From GCA-016699975 sp964515255 (lineage in GTDB: Bacteria > Patescibacteriota > Minisyncoccia > Moranbacterales > UBA1568), in assembly GCA_964515255.1 (NCBI GenBank), contig CAZETL010000004.1, positions 1 through 28,294 of the forward strand: a DNA stretch of 28,294 nt, written 5' to 3'. Made by a program: the position numbers and the translations under genes. Within the stretch, counting starts at the first letter, position 1. Each line of letters opens with the position of its first letter. This document shows positions 5,973 to 15,370 of this stretch, in pieces. Under the pieces are notes generated by a model. It made no database searches, was not told the origin of the DNA, and was given only the letters and a program-made list of their open reading frames with translations.

Positions 5973-7883
5973 TCACATCCCCGTGAGACTTTTCATCACA
6001 TCGGCGATGCGCGCCGAGGCGATCCCAATCACCCGATCGGCACCGCCATAATATATAAAAATCTTCCCTTCCCGCACAACCGCTCCGCACGGAAAAACGA
6101 CATTCGGAACAATTCCCACCTTTTCGTATTCCGTTTCCGGCTCGAAAAGAGGGAGTTCGCTCCGCGCTTTCACGCGTTCCGGATCCCTGAGCTCGAGAAG
6201 CGCCGCTCCGATTCGATAGACAGATGAATCGTCGGAAACGCCGTGATAAAAAATCAGCCATCCTGAATCGGTCTTGATCGGAACAGTGTTGAGGCCGATT
6301 TTTCGATCGTCCCACATGCCGCGCCGCGGCAATATAAACGGATGTTGGGTAAGCGTCGCGCCGTCGCGAAATTCGAGATCGTCGAGGAAATTGATGTCAA
6401 TGGACGGTTGTATGCGATGAAGCACGACGTATTTCCCGCGAATCTTCTCCGGAAAGACGCAGGCGTCCTTGTCGTCTATCCCGGGCGGCGAAACAAGCTT
6501 CGGCTTCGTCCAAGCGCTCCATTTTTGGGCAAGAAAATCCTTGCGATTGATAGACGTGAGCGCAACGCGAGGCGGATTCGCTCCGTCGACCGCGGTGTAA
6601 AACATATGGATTGTCTCGTCAATCTTCGTGAGACGAGGGTCTTCGCAGCCGGAATACCCTCCGCCAGAACGCATTTCAAACGGCTCCCGAGGAATATAGA
6701 CCGGGTCAGAGGAACGCTCGTCGATGTGAATCCCGTCCCGACTCGACGCATATCCGAGAACCGACGTGTCATTCATCGAAAGCGCGCGATAAAGAAGATG
6801 CGTCTTCCCTCCCTCTCGAATCGCTCCTGGATTGAATGTTCCCTTCGCTTCCCAGGCGTGCTCGGCAATCGGACCGATGACCGGATTTCCCGGAATTCGA
6901 TCGAAGAGCGCTCGTTTTTTCCGGAGCAGCATCGATTGCGTCAATTTTTTCACGTCGCATTTCGCCACAGCGCAGGTCGAATCGGCCGCGCCATAGTAGA
7001 TAAAGAGCGTTCCCCGACGGAGAAGCGCCCCTGAAGGAAAAACAATATTCGGAACTTTCCCATACAGCTCGTATTCTTCTTCCGGCACGAGAAGAGGAGC
7101 TTCCGTCCGGGCGAGAATGGTTTGCGGGCGATCACGATCGAGCAATACCGCTTCGATGCCGAATATCTTCCGTTCCGAAAAATAGTTTCGAATATGGGAG
7201 TACACCAAAAGCCATCCTTCCGGCACAAGAATTGGCGGCGCTCCAATCTCGACATGATCGGAGTCTCCGCGCTGGAGCCGGATTTCGTGAGAAGAGAGCG
7301 TTCGATACCAATCTTTCCAATATGCTTCCGACCACATGTCCTCCAATTCGTCGAAACGAGCGAGGCCGATCGTCGCTGGCGGTCGGTCAGTATTTGCCGT
7401 AAGAATAGCCGCGTATTTCCCCCCGACCTTCTCAGGAAAAAGCGTCATCGCTTTCGCATTGAATGGAGTCACCAAATGACGCTCGTCGATACGGCGAAAG
7501 TCTCTTGTCAAAGCAACGGCAGAGCGAATTCCATCCGCTGAAAACGGATACGCCGAAAGCGCCGTGTAAAAAATATAGTAGGTGTCGCCAATTCTCGTTA
7601 CTCGCGGGTCCTCGCATCCGTACCGTTCCCACGGCTTCTCCGGAACGATAAGCTGCCGATGTTTTTCAAAGTGAATGCCGTCGCGGCTCGTTGCGTGTCC
7701 GATAGTAGACACCTCCATTTTCACTCCCTCATGCAGAATTGGCGACGACTGGGCTCGATAGACGAGATCTATGCACCGATCACGAAGCACCGGACAACCA
7801 TTGAACGCCGCCTCCCGCTCCCAGAAATTCACGCTCTCTCCAACTAAAACGGGATTTTCCAAAGATCTTTCAATTCGAAACAT
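5973..7883 (-). CDS. tandem GH130-family glycosidase/phosphorylase (two domains)
   Basis: This 636-aa protein is made of two GH130 five-bladed propeller domains, about twice the usual length of a single-domain member. Domain 1 covers about residues 1-310 and domain 2 about 330-636. Each has the family acid motif: YGCEDPR with Asp92, and SGCEDPR with Asp415. Each also ends in a PNxVFPxG...YYGxAD segment. GH130 enzymes are mannoside phosphorylases or beta-1,2-mannosidases. Domain 2 keeps the FPEKIRGKY...HR and YHG (His547) pieces associated with phosphate binding, while domain 1 has YSH at the latter site. No signal peptide is visible. It is the last gene of a probable operon behind a MacAB-like exporter. 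The linkage specificity cannot be read from the sequence, and no Shine-Dalgarno precedes the ATG. Confidence 0.85.
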   Translation of the reverse strand: MFRIERSLENPVLVGESVNFWEREAAFNGCPVLRDRCIDLVYRAQSSPILHEGVKMEVSTIGHATSRDGIHFEKHRQLIVPEKPWERYGCEDPRVTRIGDTYYIFYTALSAYPFSADGIRSAVALTRDFRRIDERHLVTPFNAKAMTLFPEKVGGKYAAILTANTDRPPATIGLARFDELEDMWSEAYWKDWYRTLSSHEIRLQRGDSDHVEIGAPPILVPEGWLLVYSHIRNYFSERKIFGIEAVLLDRDRPQTILARTEAPLLVPEEEYELYGKVPNIVFPSGALLRRGTLFIYYGAADSTCAVAKCDVKKLTQSMLLRKKRALFDRIPGNPVIGPIAEHAWEAKGTFNPGAIREGGKTHLLYRALSMNDTSVLGYASSRDGIHIDERSSDPVYIPREPFEMRSGGGYSGCEDPRLTKIDETIHMFYTAVDGANPPRVALTSINRKDFLAQKWSAWTKPKLVSPPGIDDKDACVFPEKIRGKYVVLHRIQPSIDINFLDDLEFRDGATLTQHPFILPRRGMWDDRKIGLNTVPIKTDSGWLIFYHGVSDDSSVYRIGAALLELRDPERVKARSELPLFEPETEYEKVGIVPNVVFPCGAVVREGKIFIYYGGADRVIGIASARIADVMKSLTGM

Positions 7884-7959
7884 AGAAAGAGACGTTTAAC
7901 ACAAAAGGCTTCAGAGCAAGAACTAAGCATCACGCAGAAACTGCCGTCGCAGCGCCATC

Positions 7960-9852
7960 TCATTTATCCCTCAACCGCACATACCGGATCGGAACCGCTT
8001 TCTCACTACGGAGAATAGCCCTGAGAAGGCGCTCGATCGGAACCACTGCGACGCAAGTTACCATGTCTGCGCTGCCGTAATAGACGAGAAGTCTCTCATC
8101 TTTCACAACCGCCCCGCAACTGTATATCACCCCCGGCTTCGAACCTTCGACTTCATACCATGCCGACGGCTCAAGAACAGGAGTCTTCGATCGAGCAATA
8201 ACCTTCGTCGGATCATGAAGATCGAGAATCATCGCTCCAAGCTTGTATCCGCAGTCCCGCGTCGTCGCATGGTACAACACAAGCCATCCCTCTTTCGTCT
8301 TCAAGGGAGTGGGTCCGACACCTCGGACGAGGAGCTCCCATCTTCCGGAGAGCGGCTTCATGACGCGCTCGCTCTTCAAGAAGGTTTCCCCGTCAAAGTC
8401 CAGCGAATCAAGATAATCAATCCGAATCTCCGGACTAATGCTATGGAGTATCGCAAATTTCCCGCGGATCTTTTCCGGAAATATCGTCCAATTTTTGTGC
8501 ACTTCTCCCGGTGGAGAAATCATAACAGGGCGAGACCAGTTCCACTTCTTCGAAAGAAAATCATCGAGGGCGATTTTCGTAAGCGCGACCCTGGGGAAAT
8601 TGTACCCGTCAAACGCCGTATAAGTCATATACAGCACATCGTCAATGCGCGTGATTTTCGGGTCTTCGCTCCCTCCCCAGCCCCCTCCCGAAGCGTAAGG
8701 GACTGCGCATGTTTTTTGGGAACGCGTTACCTTCACATCGTCCAGGGTTGCTGATGACGCATAGATCGGATAGTCCAATCGATCATCAACAGAAAATCCA
8801 TCTCGGCTCGAGGCATATCCAATACTTGAAAGTCCATTTCGTCCAGTTGCTCGATACAAAATATGAACCATGCCATCATCCGAGAGAAATGCTGCCGGAT
8901 TAAACGTCTCGTGAGCTTCCCAATCATGTTCGTGCCGGGGATGCAAGATCGGATTTCCATGGAATCTCTCAAGCTTCGCCTCTTCCGAAAGGATCGAGAC
9001 TGTTTCTCCGCGGGAAATCTTCCAAAACTGCGCAATTTCTTCGACGAGAAGTCGCCCGTCAACCTGCCAATAGAGCAGGATTTTTCCCGGTTTTGATACG
9101 GCACCGACAACTCGGATATCGCGACCATCCCAGTCTTCCGGAGCTTCCCAAAGAGCCTCATCCGATCGCCACAGCACCCTTGCGTCGACACCAGAAACCA
9201 ATGCGGACCCGAGCGTCTTACGACCTCGAGAATTTTCAGAGATATAAAAAAGGAGAGCGCCCCTCCCTGCTGGGATGGCGAGTATTGCCGAGAGTCCTTT
9301 CTCATCAAAATAGCCTTCCCGCGAGCGAAGAATTGTCGAGCGCTTTACAGTCCAATATCGAAGATCCGGAGAAGTGGCTACTTTCACCGAATTTTTCCCG
9401 AAAAACAGCATATGCACCACGGAGGAAGTTTCTCTTACCGAGACAGCCGCGCCATGTCCCCGAATCCCTTCCATCGGAGAAATGCGACTCCACTTCATTC
9501 CATCCGCAGAAACTGCTGAAAAAAACTGCTCCTTTCCTTGTTTATCCGTCTTTCTAAACGTAAGGAAAAAAGAGTGTTTTTCCGAATCTATCGAGGAAAC
9601 TCGAAACGGTTCCGAAAATTCCGGACTCCGCCACAAGCCTCCAAAGAACTTCGTAAAAACCAATTCCTCTTTTGAAGAACCGAAGGAGATGCCATTGGAA
9701 CTTCGGAAGATCTCCGCCGAACCGAATCGCCCATCACGCGCAACACAAGAGAAAAGAAGAGTATCCTTTCCACTCTGAGCAGCACCAAGAAAAACACGGG
9801 ACTGAGCCTCTTCCATAGAAGCAAGCGCTATTTCTCGTATTGTAGCACACAA
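7960..9852 (-). CDS. GH130-family protein with a degenerate N-terminal propeller
   Basis: The C-terminal half (about residues 295-615) is a recognisable GH130 domain with HETFNPAAF, GGSEDPKITR (Asp397), FPEKIRGKF, YHAT, SCGAV and YYGSAD. The N-terminal half (about 15-285) has propeller-like strands (for example VKVATSPDLRYWTV and GALLFYISENSRG) but no EDPR acid motif. It may be a non-catalytic repeat used for binding or dimerisation. The start shown is a TTG preceded by a GGAAGAAG purine run; ATG 9816 (MEEAQSRV) is the alternative. The gene starts about 37 bases after the exporter permease and is followed by a second, fully duplicated GH130 gene, so the pair probably acts on the same mannoside. 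Confidence 0.8.
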   Translation of the reverse strand: MCATIREIALASMEEAQSRVFLGAAQSGKDTLLFSCVARDGRFGSAEIFRSSNGISFGSSKEELVFTKFFGGLWRSPEFSEPFRVSSIDSEKHSFFLTFRKTDKQGKEQFFSAVSADGMKWSRISPMEGIRGHGAAVSVRETSSVVHMLFFGKNSVKVATSPDLRYWTVKRSTILRSREGYFDEKGLSAILAIPAGRGALLFYISENSRGRKTLGSALVSGVDARVLWRSDEALWEAPEDWDGRDIRVVGAVSKPGKILLYWQVDGRLLVEEIAQFWKISRGETVSILSEEAKLERFHGNPILHPRHEHDWEAHETFNPAAFLSDDGMVHILYRATGRNGLSSIGYASSRDGFSVDDRLDYPIYASSATLDDVKVTRSQKTCAVPYASGGGWGGSEDPKITRIDDVLYMTYTAFDGYNFPRVALTKIALDDFLSKKWNWSRPVMISPPGEVHKNWTIFPEKIRGKFAILHSISPEIRIDYLDSLDFDGETFLKSERVMKPLSGRWELLVRGVGPTPLKTKEGWLVLYHATTRDCGYKLGAMILDLHDPTKVIARSKTPVLEPSAWYEVEGSKPGVIYSCGAVVKDERLLVYYGSADMVTCVAVVPIERLLRAILRSEKAVPIRYVRLRDK

Positions 9853-9889
9853 GGGAAGTCTTCTTCCAAGTCAGAAAGAAGACGACCGG

Positions 9890-11104
9890 CTATTCGTATC
9901 GCAACGCTTCAATCGGACTCATTCTCGCAGCGCGCTCAGCCGGATAAATTCCAAACACAATACCTGTAACAGCGGAGACGCCGAAAGCCAACGTCACAGA
10001 CGAGAGAGAAATCGTCGTGGGAATATTTGCGAATGCCGAAAGAGCGACAGAGAAAATCCATCCAAGAATAACACCGAGCGTGCCGCCAAGCATCGTGAGA
10101 ATAACTGATTCAGCAAGGAATTGTCGGCGGATAAAAACCCGCCGAATACCGACTGCCTTCCGCAAACCTATTTCTCGGGTTCGTTCCATCACGGTCGTAA
10201 GCATCATATTCATGATGCCGATTCCGCCAACAAGAAGTGAGATGCCGGCGATCGACGATAAGAAAGCAGTGAATGTCGCCGTAATATTTGATGCCGTCGC
10301 GAGAATATCATTTTGATTCAGGATACCGAAATCAGCCTGTGTTGCGTCAGCGATATGGTGTCGCGAAAGCAGAAGATCGGAAATCTCCGATTGAACAGAG
10401 GCCATCTCGCCCTGATTCTCAGCGGCAATGCTGATAGTATTTACGAAGTCACTGCCCGAAAGAAAATGCTGAGCCGAAGAGAGCGGAATATAGACTGAAT
10501 TATCTGGGTTACTGAATCCGGAACCACCTTTCGGCAACGTAACGCCGACAACCAGAAAATCAACATTGTTTATCCGTATAAACCTACCGATCGGATCAGC
10601 GCCCTCGCCAAACAAATCATCGCGCGCCGACGAACCAAGTACGGCAATTTTCGCAGAACTCTTTTCATCTCGATCAGATAGAAAGCTCCCGATATCCATG
10701 GAAACATTGCGCACGACAAGGTAACTTTCCGTTGTACCAATAACCTCGGTATTTGTATTGCTTCCCCCTGCCGTTATCTGATACCGACGGGACACTTCCG
10801 GCGCAACCGCCTTTATTCCAGAAACGGCCACCCGAATCGCCGCCGCATCATCCGCGGTAAGCGTCTGAATGCTCCCCCTCCCCGCGTTTACACCGCCGGT
10901 TCGCTGCGCCCCAGGATATACGATGATAAGATTCGAACCAATTGATTCGATGTTGGACTCGATAGACGCCTGTGCGCCTTGCCCAATCGATACCATAGCG
11001 ATAACCGACGCAATCCCGATCACAATTCCGAGAAGAGTGAGCCCGGACCGGACCTTGTTTGCAGAAAGCGATCCCATTGCTTCGATAAATATATCCCGCA
11101 TCAT
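9890..11104 (-). CDS. MacB-like ABC transporter permease
   Basis: This 404-aa protein has the MacB/FtsX-type layout. One membrane segment follows the N-terminal VRSGLTLLGIVIGIASV motif. A large extracytoplasmic domain comes next (about residues 45-270). Three more membrane segments in the C-terminal FtsX domain include GGIGIMNMMLTTVMERTREIGLRKAVG. It ends in the typical PIEALRYE. In MacB-type exporters this subunit moves substrates or energises extracytoplasmic steps and does not form a full channel. The ATPase is a separate upstream gene coupled by an ATGA overlap, unlike E. coli MacB where it is fused. The substrate is unknown; two GH130 genes follow. Confidence 0.9.
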   Translation of the reverse strand: MMRDIFIEAMGSLSANKVRSGLTLLGIVIGIASVIAMVSIGQGAQASIESNIESIGSNLIIVYPGAQRTGGVNAGRGSIQTLTADDAAAIRVAVSGIKAVAPEVSRRYQITAGGSNTNTEVIGTTESYLVVRNVSMDIGSFLSDRDEKSSAKIAVLGSSARDDLFGEGADPIGRFIRINNVDFLVVGVTLPKGGSGFSNPDNSVYIPLSSAQHFLSGSDFVNTISIAAENQGEMASVQSEISDLLLSRHHIADATQADFGILNQNDILATASNITATFTAFLSSIAGISLLVGGIGIMNMMLTTVMERTREIGLRKAVGIRRVFIRRQFLAESVILTMLGGTLGVILGWIFSVALSAFANIPTTISLSSVTLAFGVSAVTGIVFGIYPAERAARMSPIEALRYE

Positions 11105-11781
11105 ACCGCCTTGTCTGATTCAATGTGCCCATCGCGAACGGAGATAACCCGGCGAGCAAACCGAGCAACCTCCATCTCGTGCGTGATAATCACGACCGTA
11201 TTTCCCCGCCGGTTCAACTCCACGAACATATCCATTATTTCCCGGCTCGTTCTCGTGTCGAGATTTCCCGTTGGTTCATCTGCAAGAATCATCGCCGGGT
11301 TGTGAATAAGCGCGCGAGCGATGGCCACGCGCTGCATCTGTCCACCGGAAAGCTGATTTGAAAGATGTGAGAAATTCGACTCCTCGACTCGTGCAAGAAA
11401 AAGCGCTTCGCTAGCGCGCCGTTCCCGTTCTTTGCGAGACGTTTTCGTATAAAGAAGGGGGAGCATGACGTTCCGCAAAACCGTAGCTCTCGGCAATAAG
11501 TTGAACGCCTGGAATACAAATCCTATTTTCTCCCGTCGAATATCCGCCAACTCATCCTCACCCAGGCTTGCAACATCCCTCCCGCCGAGGAAGTATTCTC
11601 CGGATGTCGGCGTGTCAAGCGCACCAAGAATGTGCATAAGCGTTGATTTGCCGGATCCGGACGGCCCTATAATCGCGACAAACTCTCCACTCTCTATGCC
11701 AAGGGAGACCTGGCTCAGCGCCACCGTGTCGATGTCTCCATTTCGGTAAGTCTTTCCGAGATTTCGGCATTCGATCAACAT
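11101..11781 (-). CDS. MacB/LolD-type ABC transporter ATPase
   Basis: This 226-aa cytoplasmic ATPase has Walker A GPSGSGKST (residues 39-47), a Q-loop at FVFQAFNLLPR, signature LSGGQMQR (from residue 144) and Walker B ILADEPTGNLD (from 165). The switch His is in VIITHEMEVA. The sequence after Walker B and the short length are typical of the MacB/LolD/FtsE class, which powers FtsX-type permeases. Its stop overlaps the permease start (ATGA). The adaptor gene lies about 90 bases upstream. Confidence 0.93.
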   Translation of the reverse strand: MLIECRNLGKTYRNGDIDTVALSQVSLGIESGEFVAIIGPSGSGKSTLMHILGALDTPTSGEYFLGGRDVASLGEDELADIRREKIGFVFQAFNLLPRATVLRNVMLPLLYTKTSRKERERRASEALFLARVEESNFSHLSNQLSGGQMQRVAIARALIHNPAMILADEPTGNLDTRTSREIMDMFVELNRRGNTVVIITHEMEVARFARRVISVRDGHIESDKAV

Positions 11782-11874
11782 AATGAGAAGCTCATGTAGA
11801 GACGTCCTGTTTCAAAAAATATCCCGTACAACTCAAAACGAAATCTGTTGAAACAATGCGCGACGCTAGAATCG

Positions 11875-13029
11875 CTAACGACTGCCGCCGAAACCAGGTA
11901 TCCTGAAGCCGCCCGACGAACGAGTCGAAGCTGTTGAAGAACTGTTCCCCGAAGGAATCGCGCGAACAACTATCGTCTCACCTTCAGAAAGTCCCCTCAC
12001 AATCTCCGTATCGGTTCCGCTCGCAATCCCTGTCTCAATTGAAACGCGTTTCGGCGTGCCATCCGAAAACGCCTGAACAAAGATTCCTTCGGCATCAGAC
12101 TTCACGGCACTTGTCGGAACGAGAAGCACGTCGGATTTCACGGCGTAGACGATAGACGCAGAAACGCTCATGCCTGGCTTCAGCCGACTGTCTGGAGTAT
12201 CAAACCCGACAGTCACCGCGTACGACACCACACCGGATGTCACGGACCCGAGCGCATTCAACTTTTCAACCTTTCCGGTAAACACCGAATCTCCGAGAGC
12301 GCTTAAGGAAAGAGATGCTTTCTGGCCAATTGCAATATGTGAGACATCGACTTCATTCACATCGACCGAAGCCTTGAGCGTTGCAAGATCTCCGATAATC
12401 ATCGGCGTTACCTTAGATGCGCTTGCCGAATTCCCTCCGAGATCATCGCCGTTCTTTACGTTGATCTCATTGACCGTGCCACTGATCGGCGATACAACTC
12501 TCCGTTTCGACGCATCAGCGACCGCTTTTGCGTAATTCACCTTGGCGGCGCGGAGGCTCTCCTCCGCTGCGGAAATTTCGAGGCGCGCTGCGGAAATTTT
12601 CTGCTTCAGGACATTTTTGTTCAGCGCATTTCCCGTCCGAGTATTATAAGCGTTTCGCGCTTGATCCTTCTCGATATTTGCAGAAAAAACCGCATTTTCC
12701 GCCTGCATGAGGGACGACTTTGCATTCGCAAGACTCACGTCGAGCTGGTCATTTGAAATGGAAAACAGAAACTGCCCCTTCTCGACGGCGTCCCCGACGC
12801 TCACAGACAGATTCTCGACCGTTCCGGAAATTGTCGGGTCAATCGTCGCTTGATCGGCAACTTCGATATTCCCGCTTCCTCTTACCGTCGCTGAAAGCGA
12901 CCCGCGTTCGACAGAGCTTGTCACATATTTCATCTCCGAAGATGCCCCTTGCCCTTTCTTCCACCACCAGTACCCAAGAACGAGCGCGGCGAGAACGGCA
13001 GCAAGAACCCACCAATGCTTCTTTGTCAT
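11875..13029 (-). CDS. MacA-like membrane fusion/adaptor protein (HlyD family)
   Basis: The protein is about 384 aa. After a basic MTKKH N-terminus there is one membrane anchor (residues 6-24). A lipoyl-like half (GNIEVADQATIDPTISG) follows, then a helical hairpin of roughly 60-70 residues (LANAKSSLMQAENAV... to ...AKAVADASKR). The second lipoyl half is SPISGTVNEINVKNGDDL, followed by a beta-barrel region and a Ser/Gly-rich C-terminus. This is the MacA/HlyD order. It is the first gene of the MacAB-GH130 operon. The open frame extends to 13107, but the ATG just before the membrane anchor is the natural start. With no outer membrane expected in this lineage, it probably forms a short extracellular funnel on the MacB permease. 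Confidence 0.88.
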   Translation of the reverse strand: MTKKHWWVLAAVLAALVLGYWWWKKGQGASSEMKYVTSSVERGSLSATVRGSGNIEVADQATIDPTISGTVENLSVSVGDAVEKGQFLFSISNDQLDVSLANAKSSLMQAENAVFSANIEKDQARNAYNTRTGNALNKNVLKQKISAARLEISAAEESLRAAKVNYAKAVADASKRRVVSPISGTVNEINVKNGDDLGGNSASASKVTPMIIGDLATLKASVDVNEVDVSHIAIGQKASLSLSALGDSVFTGKVEKLNALGSVTSGVVSYAVTVGFDTPDSRLKPGMSVSASIVYAVKSDVLLVPTSAVKSDAEGIFVQAFSDGTPKRVSIETGIASGTDTEIVRGLSEGETIVVRAIPSGNSSSTASTRSSGGFRIPGFGGSR

Positions 13030-13121
13030 ACACGCAAAACAAATTCTCAAAATAGGAAAGCGCGTTGTCGTCTGAGAGGATACGCCTTCCGACGGAAAAG
13101 TTTGCATCGCGTCTCGAAAAG

Positions 13122-14573
13122 CTATACTGACTCGAGATCAAGCACCTCATCAATGCGAATCTGCGAAACAAAATTGTAGTCGTGACTTACCAAAATAAGC
13201 GCACCCGCGTATCGGTCAAGCGCCTCAGCAATAACAGGTATGTGTCGGAAGTTGATATGATTTGTCGGCTCGTCCATGATAAGGAGATCCGGCTCCTCGA
13301 GAGAAAGCTTCGCAAACATAAGAAGCCCCTTCTGCCCCTCCGAGAGACTCCCGACACGATTTTGAAGAGACGGGATCGGGAGCAAAAATCTCGCAGCTAC
13401 CTTAAAAACCAGCTCCTTATTCTTCTCTTTCAGAGAGTCAAAAAGTGAGTCAAAAACGGTTTGTTCGAAATCAAGCGTCGAAAAATCCTGCCGGTAATAT
13501 CCGATGCGCCGATCCGGAGCAATCGAAGCCATCTCACTAGCCCCACAAGAAAGCGCCTCAAGAAAGGTGCTCTTCCCGATGCCATTCGGACCAGAAACAA
13601 GAAGATGGGTATCTCTCTTCAATTCAATGTTGACCGACCGAAGTGAAGCCTCCCCTCCTCGAACGACGGAAATGGCGCGAATCTCAGCAATTACCCCCGG
13701 CCGACCGGATGATCCGATATCAAAGGAGGGAAGCGTCTTGTCCTCGCGACGCACGTCCGCCTTATTTTCCTCGAGTTCATCGGCAAGCGTCCGCATGCGC
13801 TTCGCGACCGATCGCAGCTTTCCGCCTTTGTGGGCAAAGACATTGGATTGCGCGCGCTTTTCTTTAATCGTTTTTTCAAGACGAGCATTCTCGCTCACTG
13901 CTTTCTCAATGCGCCGTTCGATCTCCGCGAGTACGTCATTATAATCCCCGGAGTATTGCTCGATTTTCTTCGTAAAATTGTCGAGATACAGGACGCCATT
14001 CGTAAACGCGTTCAGAAAATCGGCGTCGTGCGAAATAACGATGCATGTCTTCTGATACTCGGCGAGGAATCGCGTGAGATGCGCGATGCCTTCGGGATCA
14101 AGATTGTTGGTCGGCTCGTCAAGGAGTAGTATGTCGGGCTTCCGAATAAGCGCCGAAGCAAGGAGAAGCCGCGCTTGCTGCCCTCCGGAAAACTCCCGAA
14201 GTTTCTTTGAGAGAGGCGGGACGGGCAAATGGACGATATTGAGCGCTTCGGAGATAAGCGCAGGAAGATTCCATTTCTTCTCCGCAAAACACCGGGCGAA
14301 AAATTCTTCAATCGTCGCGTCAAGATCTTCGCGCGCTACCGCTTGCCGCGCGATCGCGACACTTGTGTCGGAATCGATCGAGACTCGGCCTTCGGTCGGC
14401 CGGAGCTCGCCCAAGATCAACCGAAACAGCGTCGACTTCCCTGCGCCGTTTTGTCCCATGAGCGCCGCTTTGAATCCCCTCCGCACCGAAAAACTCGCCT
14501 CATCAAGAAGCGGCTTCTTGTGCGCGTATTCAAATGAAACCGCGTCGAACCGGAGAACAATATTGTCTGGCAT
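13122..14573 (-). CDS. ABC-F family ATPase
   Basis: This 483-aa protein has two ABC domains and no membrane segment, the hallmark of ABC-F factors that act on the ribosome. Domain 1 has Walker A GQNGAGKST (residues 40-48), FSGGQQARLLLASAL and LLLDEPTNNLD. Domain 2 has GPNGIGKST, LSEGQKGLLMFAKL and LIMDEPTNHIN. The charged helical linker between them (around AEIERRIEKAVSENARLEKT) is the P-site tRNA-interacting region in known members. It is somewhat shorter than the usual 520-550 aa. Whether it is a housekeeping translation factor (EttA/Uup-like) or a resistance type cannot be decided here. The chosen ATG (MPDNIVLRF) starts directly before the first ABC strand, and a longer frame to 14636 is rejected. 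Confidence 0.9.
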   Translation of the reverse strand: MPDNIVLRFDAVSFEYAHKKPLLDEASFSVRRGFKAALMGQNGAGKSTLFRLILGELRPTEGRVSIDSDTSVAIARQAVAREDLDATIEEFFARCFAEKKWNLPALISEALNIVHLPVPPLSKKLREFSGGQQARLLLASALIRKPDILLLDEPTNNLDPEGIAHLTRFLAEYQKTCIVISHDADFLNAFTNGVLYLDNFTKKIEQYSGDYNDVLAEIERRIEKAVSENARLEKTIKEKRAQSNVFAHKGGKLRSVAKRMRTLADELEENKADVRREDKTLPSFDIGSSGRPGVIAEIRAISVVRGGEASLRSVNIELKRDTHLLVSGPNGIGKSTFLEALSCGASEMASIAPDRRIGYYRQDFSTLDFEQTVFDSLFDSLKEKNKELVFKVAARFLLPIPSLQNRVGSLSEGQKGLLMFAKLSLEEPDLLIMDEPTNHINFRHIPVIAEALDRYAGALILVSHDYNFVSQIRIDEVLDLESV

Positions 14574-14638
14574 ATAAAAAAATATCTCGGAACACCCATC
14601 AGAATGACAGAGAACAAGAAAGGAATCAAGGCGCAAAC

Positions 14639-14664
14639 AAAAAAAGAGAGCTAGTCAAGCTCTC
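14639..14664 (-). terminator. intrinsic terminator after the DUF218 gene
   Basis: GAGAGCT (14646-14652) and AGCTCTC (14658-14664) form a perfect 7-bp stem with a 5-base loop, followed on the minus strand by seven T residues. It separates the DUF218 gene from the ABC-F gene. Confidence 0.8.
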
Positions 14665-14706
14665 AAAATATTCTTCATTCGTAAGCGATATATCTCGTTC
14701 AGCGTC

Positions 14707-15249
14707 CTATCGCATATAATTCCTCCGTCGACCCTGGTTGAGGCAACGAGCGAGAAATCCTTTCCCAAGAGGGTCAAGACCGAAAACAAGCCATGCTATT
14801 GGCTCATACAGGCAGTATGCACGGATTGCTTGTTCCCAGCTCCCATAAGGACATGTCCGGATCGAAACTTCATTCTTGCCAAGTGCCCGAAAAGTCCTCA
14901 GAAGACGCATTGCGTGAGGGAATTGGGAAACAATTACTACCGACGTATCTGGCGCCAACAAAAGACATCGATATCTCTCAACTGCTTGAACAACATTTGA
15001 AACACTGTCCACTGATGTTTCCTCGCTGAGGATCTGCTCGGAAAGAATGCCGCTTCCCAGAATAAACTTTCGAGAGATTCCGCTTTCGGAGAGAATCTCT
15101 CCGGGATAAACAATACCTCCAGTAACGAGAATGAATTGACCCTCTGATCCCGAGAAAATTCGTAGCGAAAGTTCACAGCGCTGCCGAAGATTTTCATCCG
15201 GCTGCCCGTTTTTGACGCCACCGCCAGGAATAAAGATGACCCGTTTCAT
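14707..15249 (-). CDS. DUF218 (YdcF/SanA/ElyC) family protein
   Basis: This 180-aa protein opens with MKRVIFIPGGGVKNGQPDENLRQRCELSL, matching the first conserved block of DUF218 (a Gly-rich loop followed by R..R). It continues with ILVTGG and with EETSVDSVSNVVQAVE, the SxxTxxN-like block. A Rossmann-like strand then reads SVVIVSQFPHAMRLLRTFRALG. Family members take part in envelope polysaccharide or vancomycin-resistance phenotypes, but the reaction is unknown. Unlike SanA it has no N-terminal membrane anchor. Translation is supported by an excellent GAGGAGGT Shine-Dalgarno six bases before the ATG. Confidence 0.85.
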   Translation of the reverse strand: MKRVIFIPGGGVKNGQPDENLRQRCELSLRIFSGSEGQFILVTGGIVYPGEILSESGISRKFILGSGILSEQILSEETSVDSVSNVVQAVERYRCLLLAPDTSVVIVSQFPHAMRLLRTFRALGKNEVSIRTCPYGSWEQAIRAYCLYEPIAWLVFGLDPLGKGFLARCLNQGRRRNYMR

Positions 15250-15327
15250 CGTCGTACCTCCTCAAGAGAAACTAAGTTAGTTCAGTTTGCCAAACAACCA
15301 ATTCAAACAAGGAACACGCTGGCACAA

Positions 15328-15346
15328 GTTGCGGGATTTCCGCAAC
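15328..15346. repeat. perfect 7-bp inverted repeat after the Mg2+ ATPase gene
   Basis: GTTGCGG and CCGCAAC flank a 5-base loop, 25 bases past the ATPase stop on the minus strand. No T run follows on either strand, so it is at best a weak or factor-assisted terminator. The rest of the 121-base gap (15250-15370) shows no gene. Confidence 0.4.
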
Positions 15347-15370
15347 AACCCTCAACAGAGCAAGGAGAGA

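Noticed and set aside
6342..7034. 230-aa plus-strand frame inside the first GH130 gene
   Set aside because: Arg-rich antisense frame with no ribosome binding site or domain; the minus-strand GH130 reading is unambiguous.
14574..14636. N-terminal extension of the ABC-F protein
   Set aside because: The added residues precede the conserved first strand of the ABC domain and reach the terminator of the preceding gene; ATG 14573 is the natural start.
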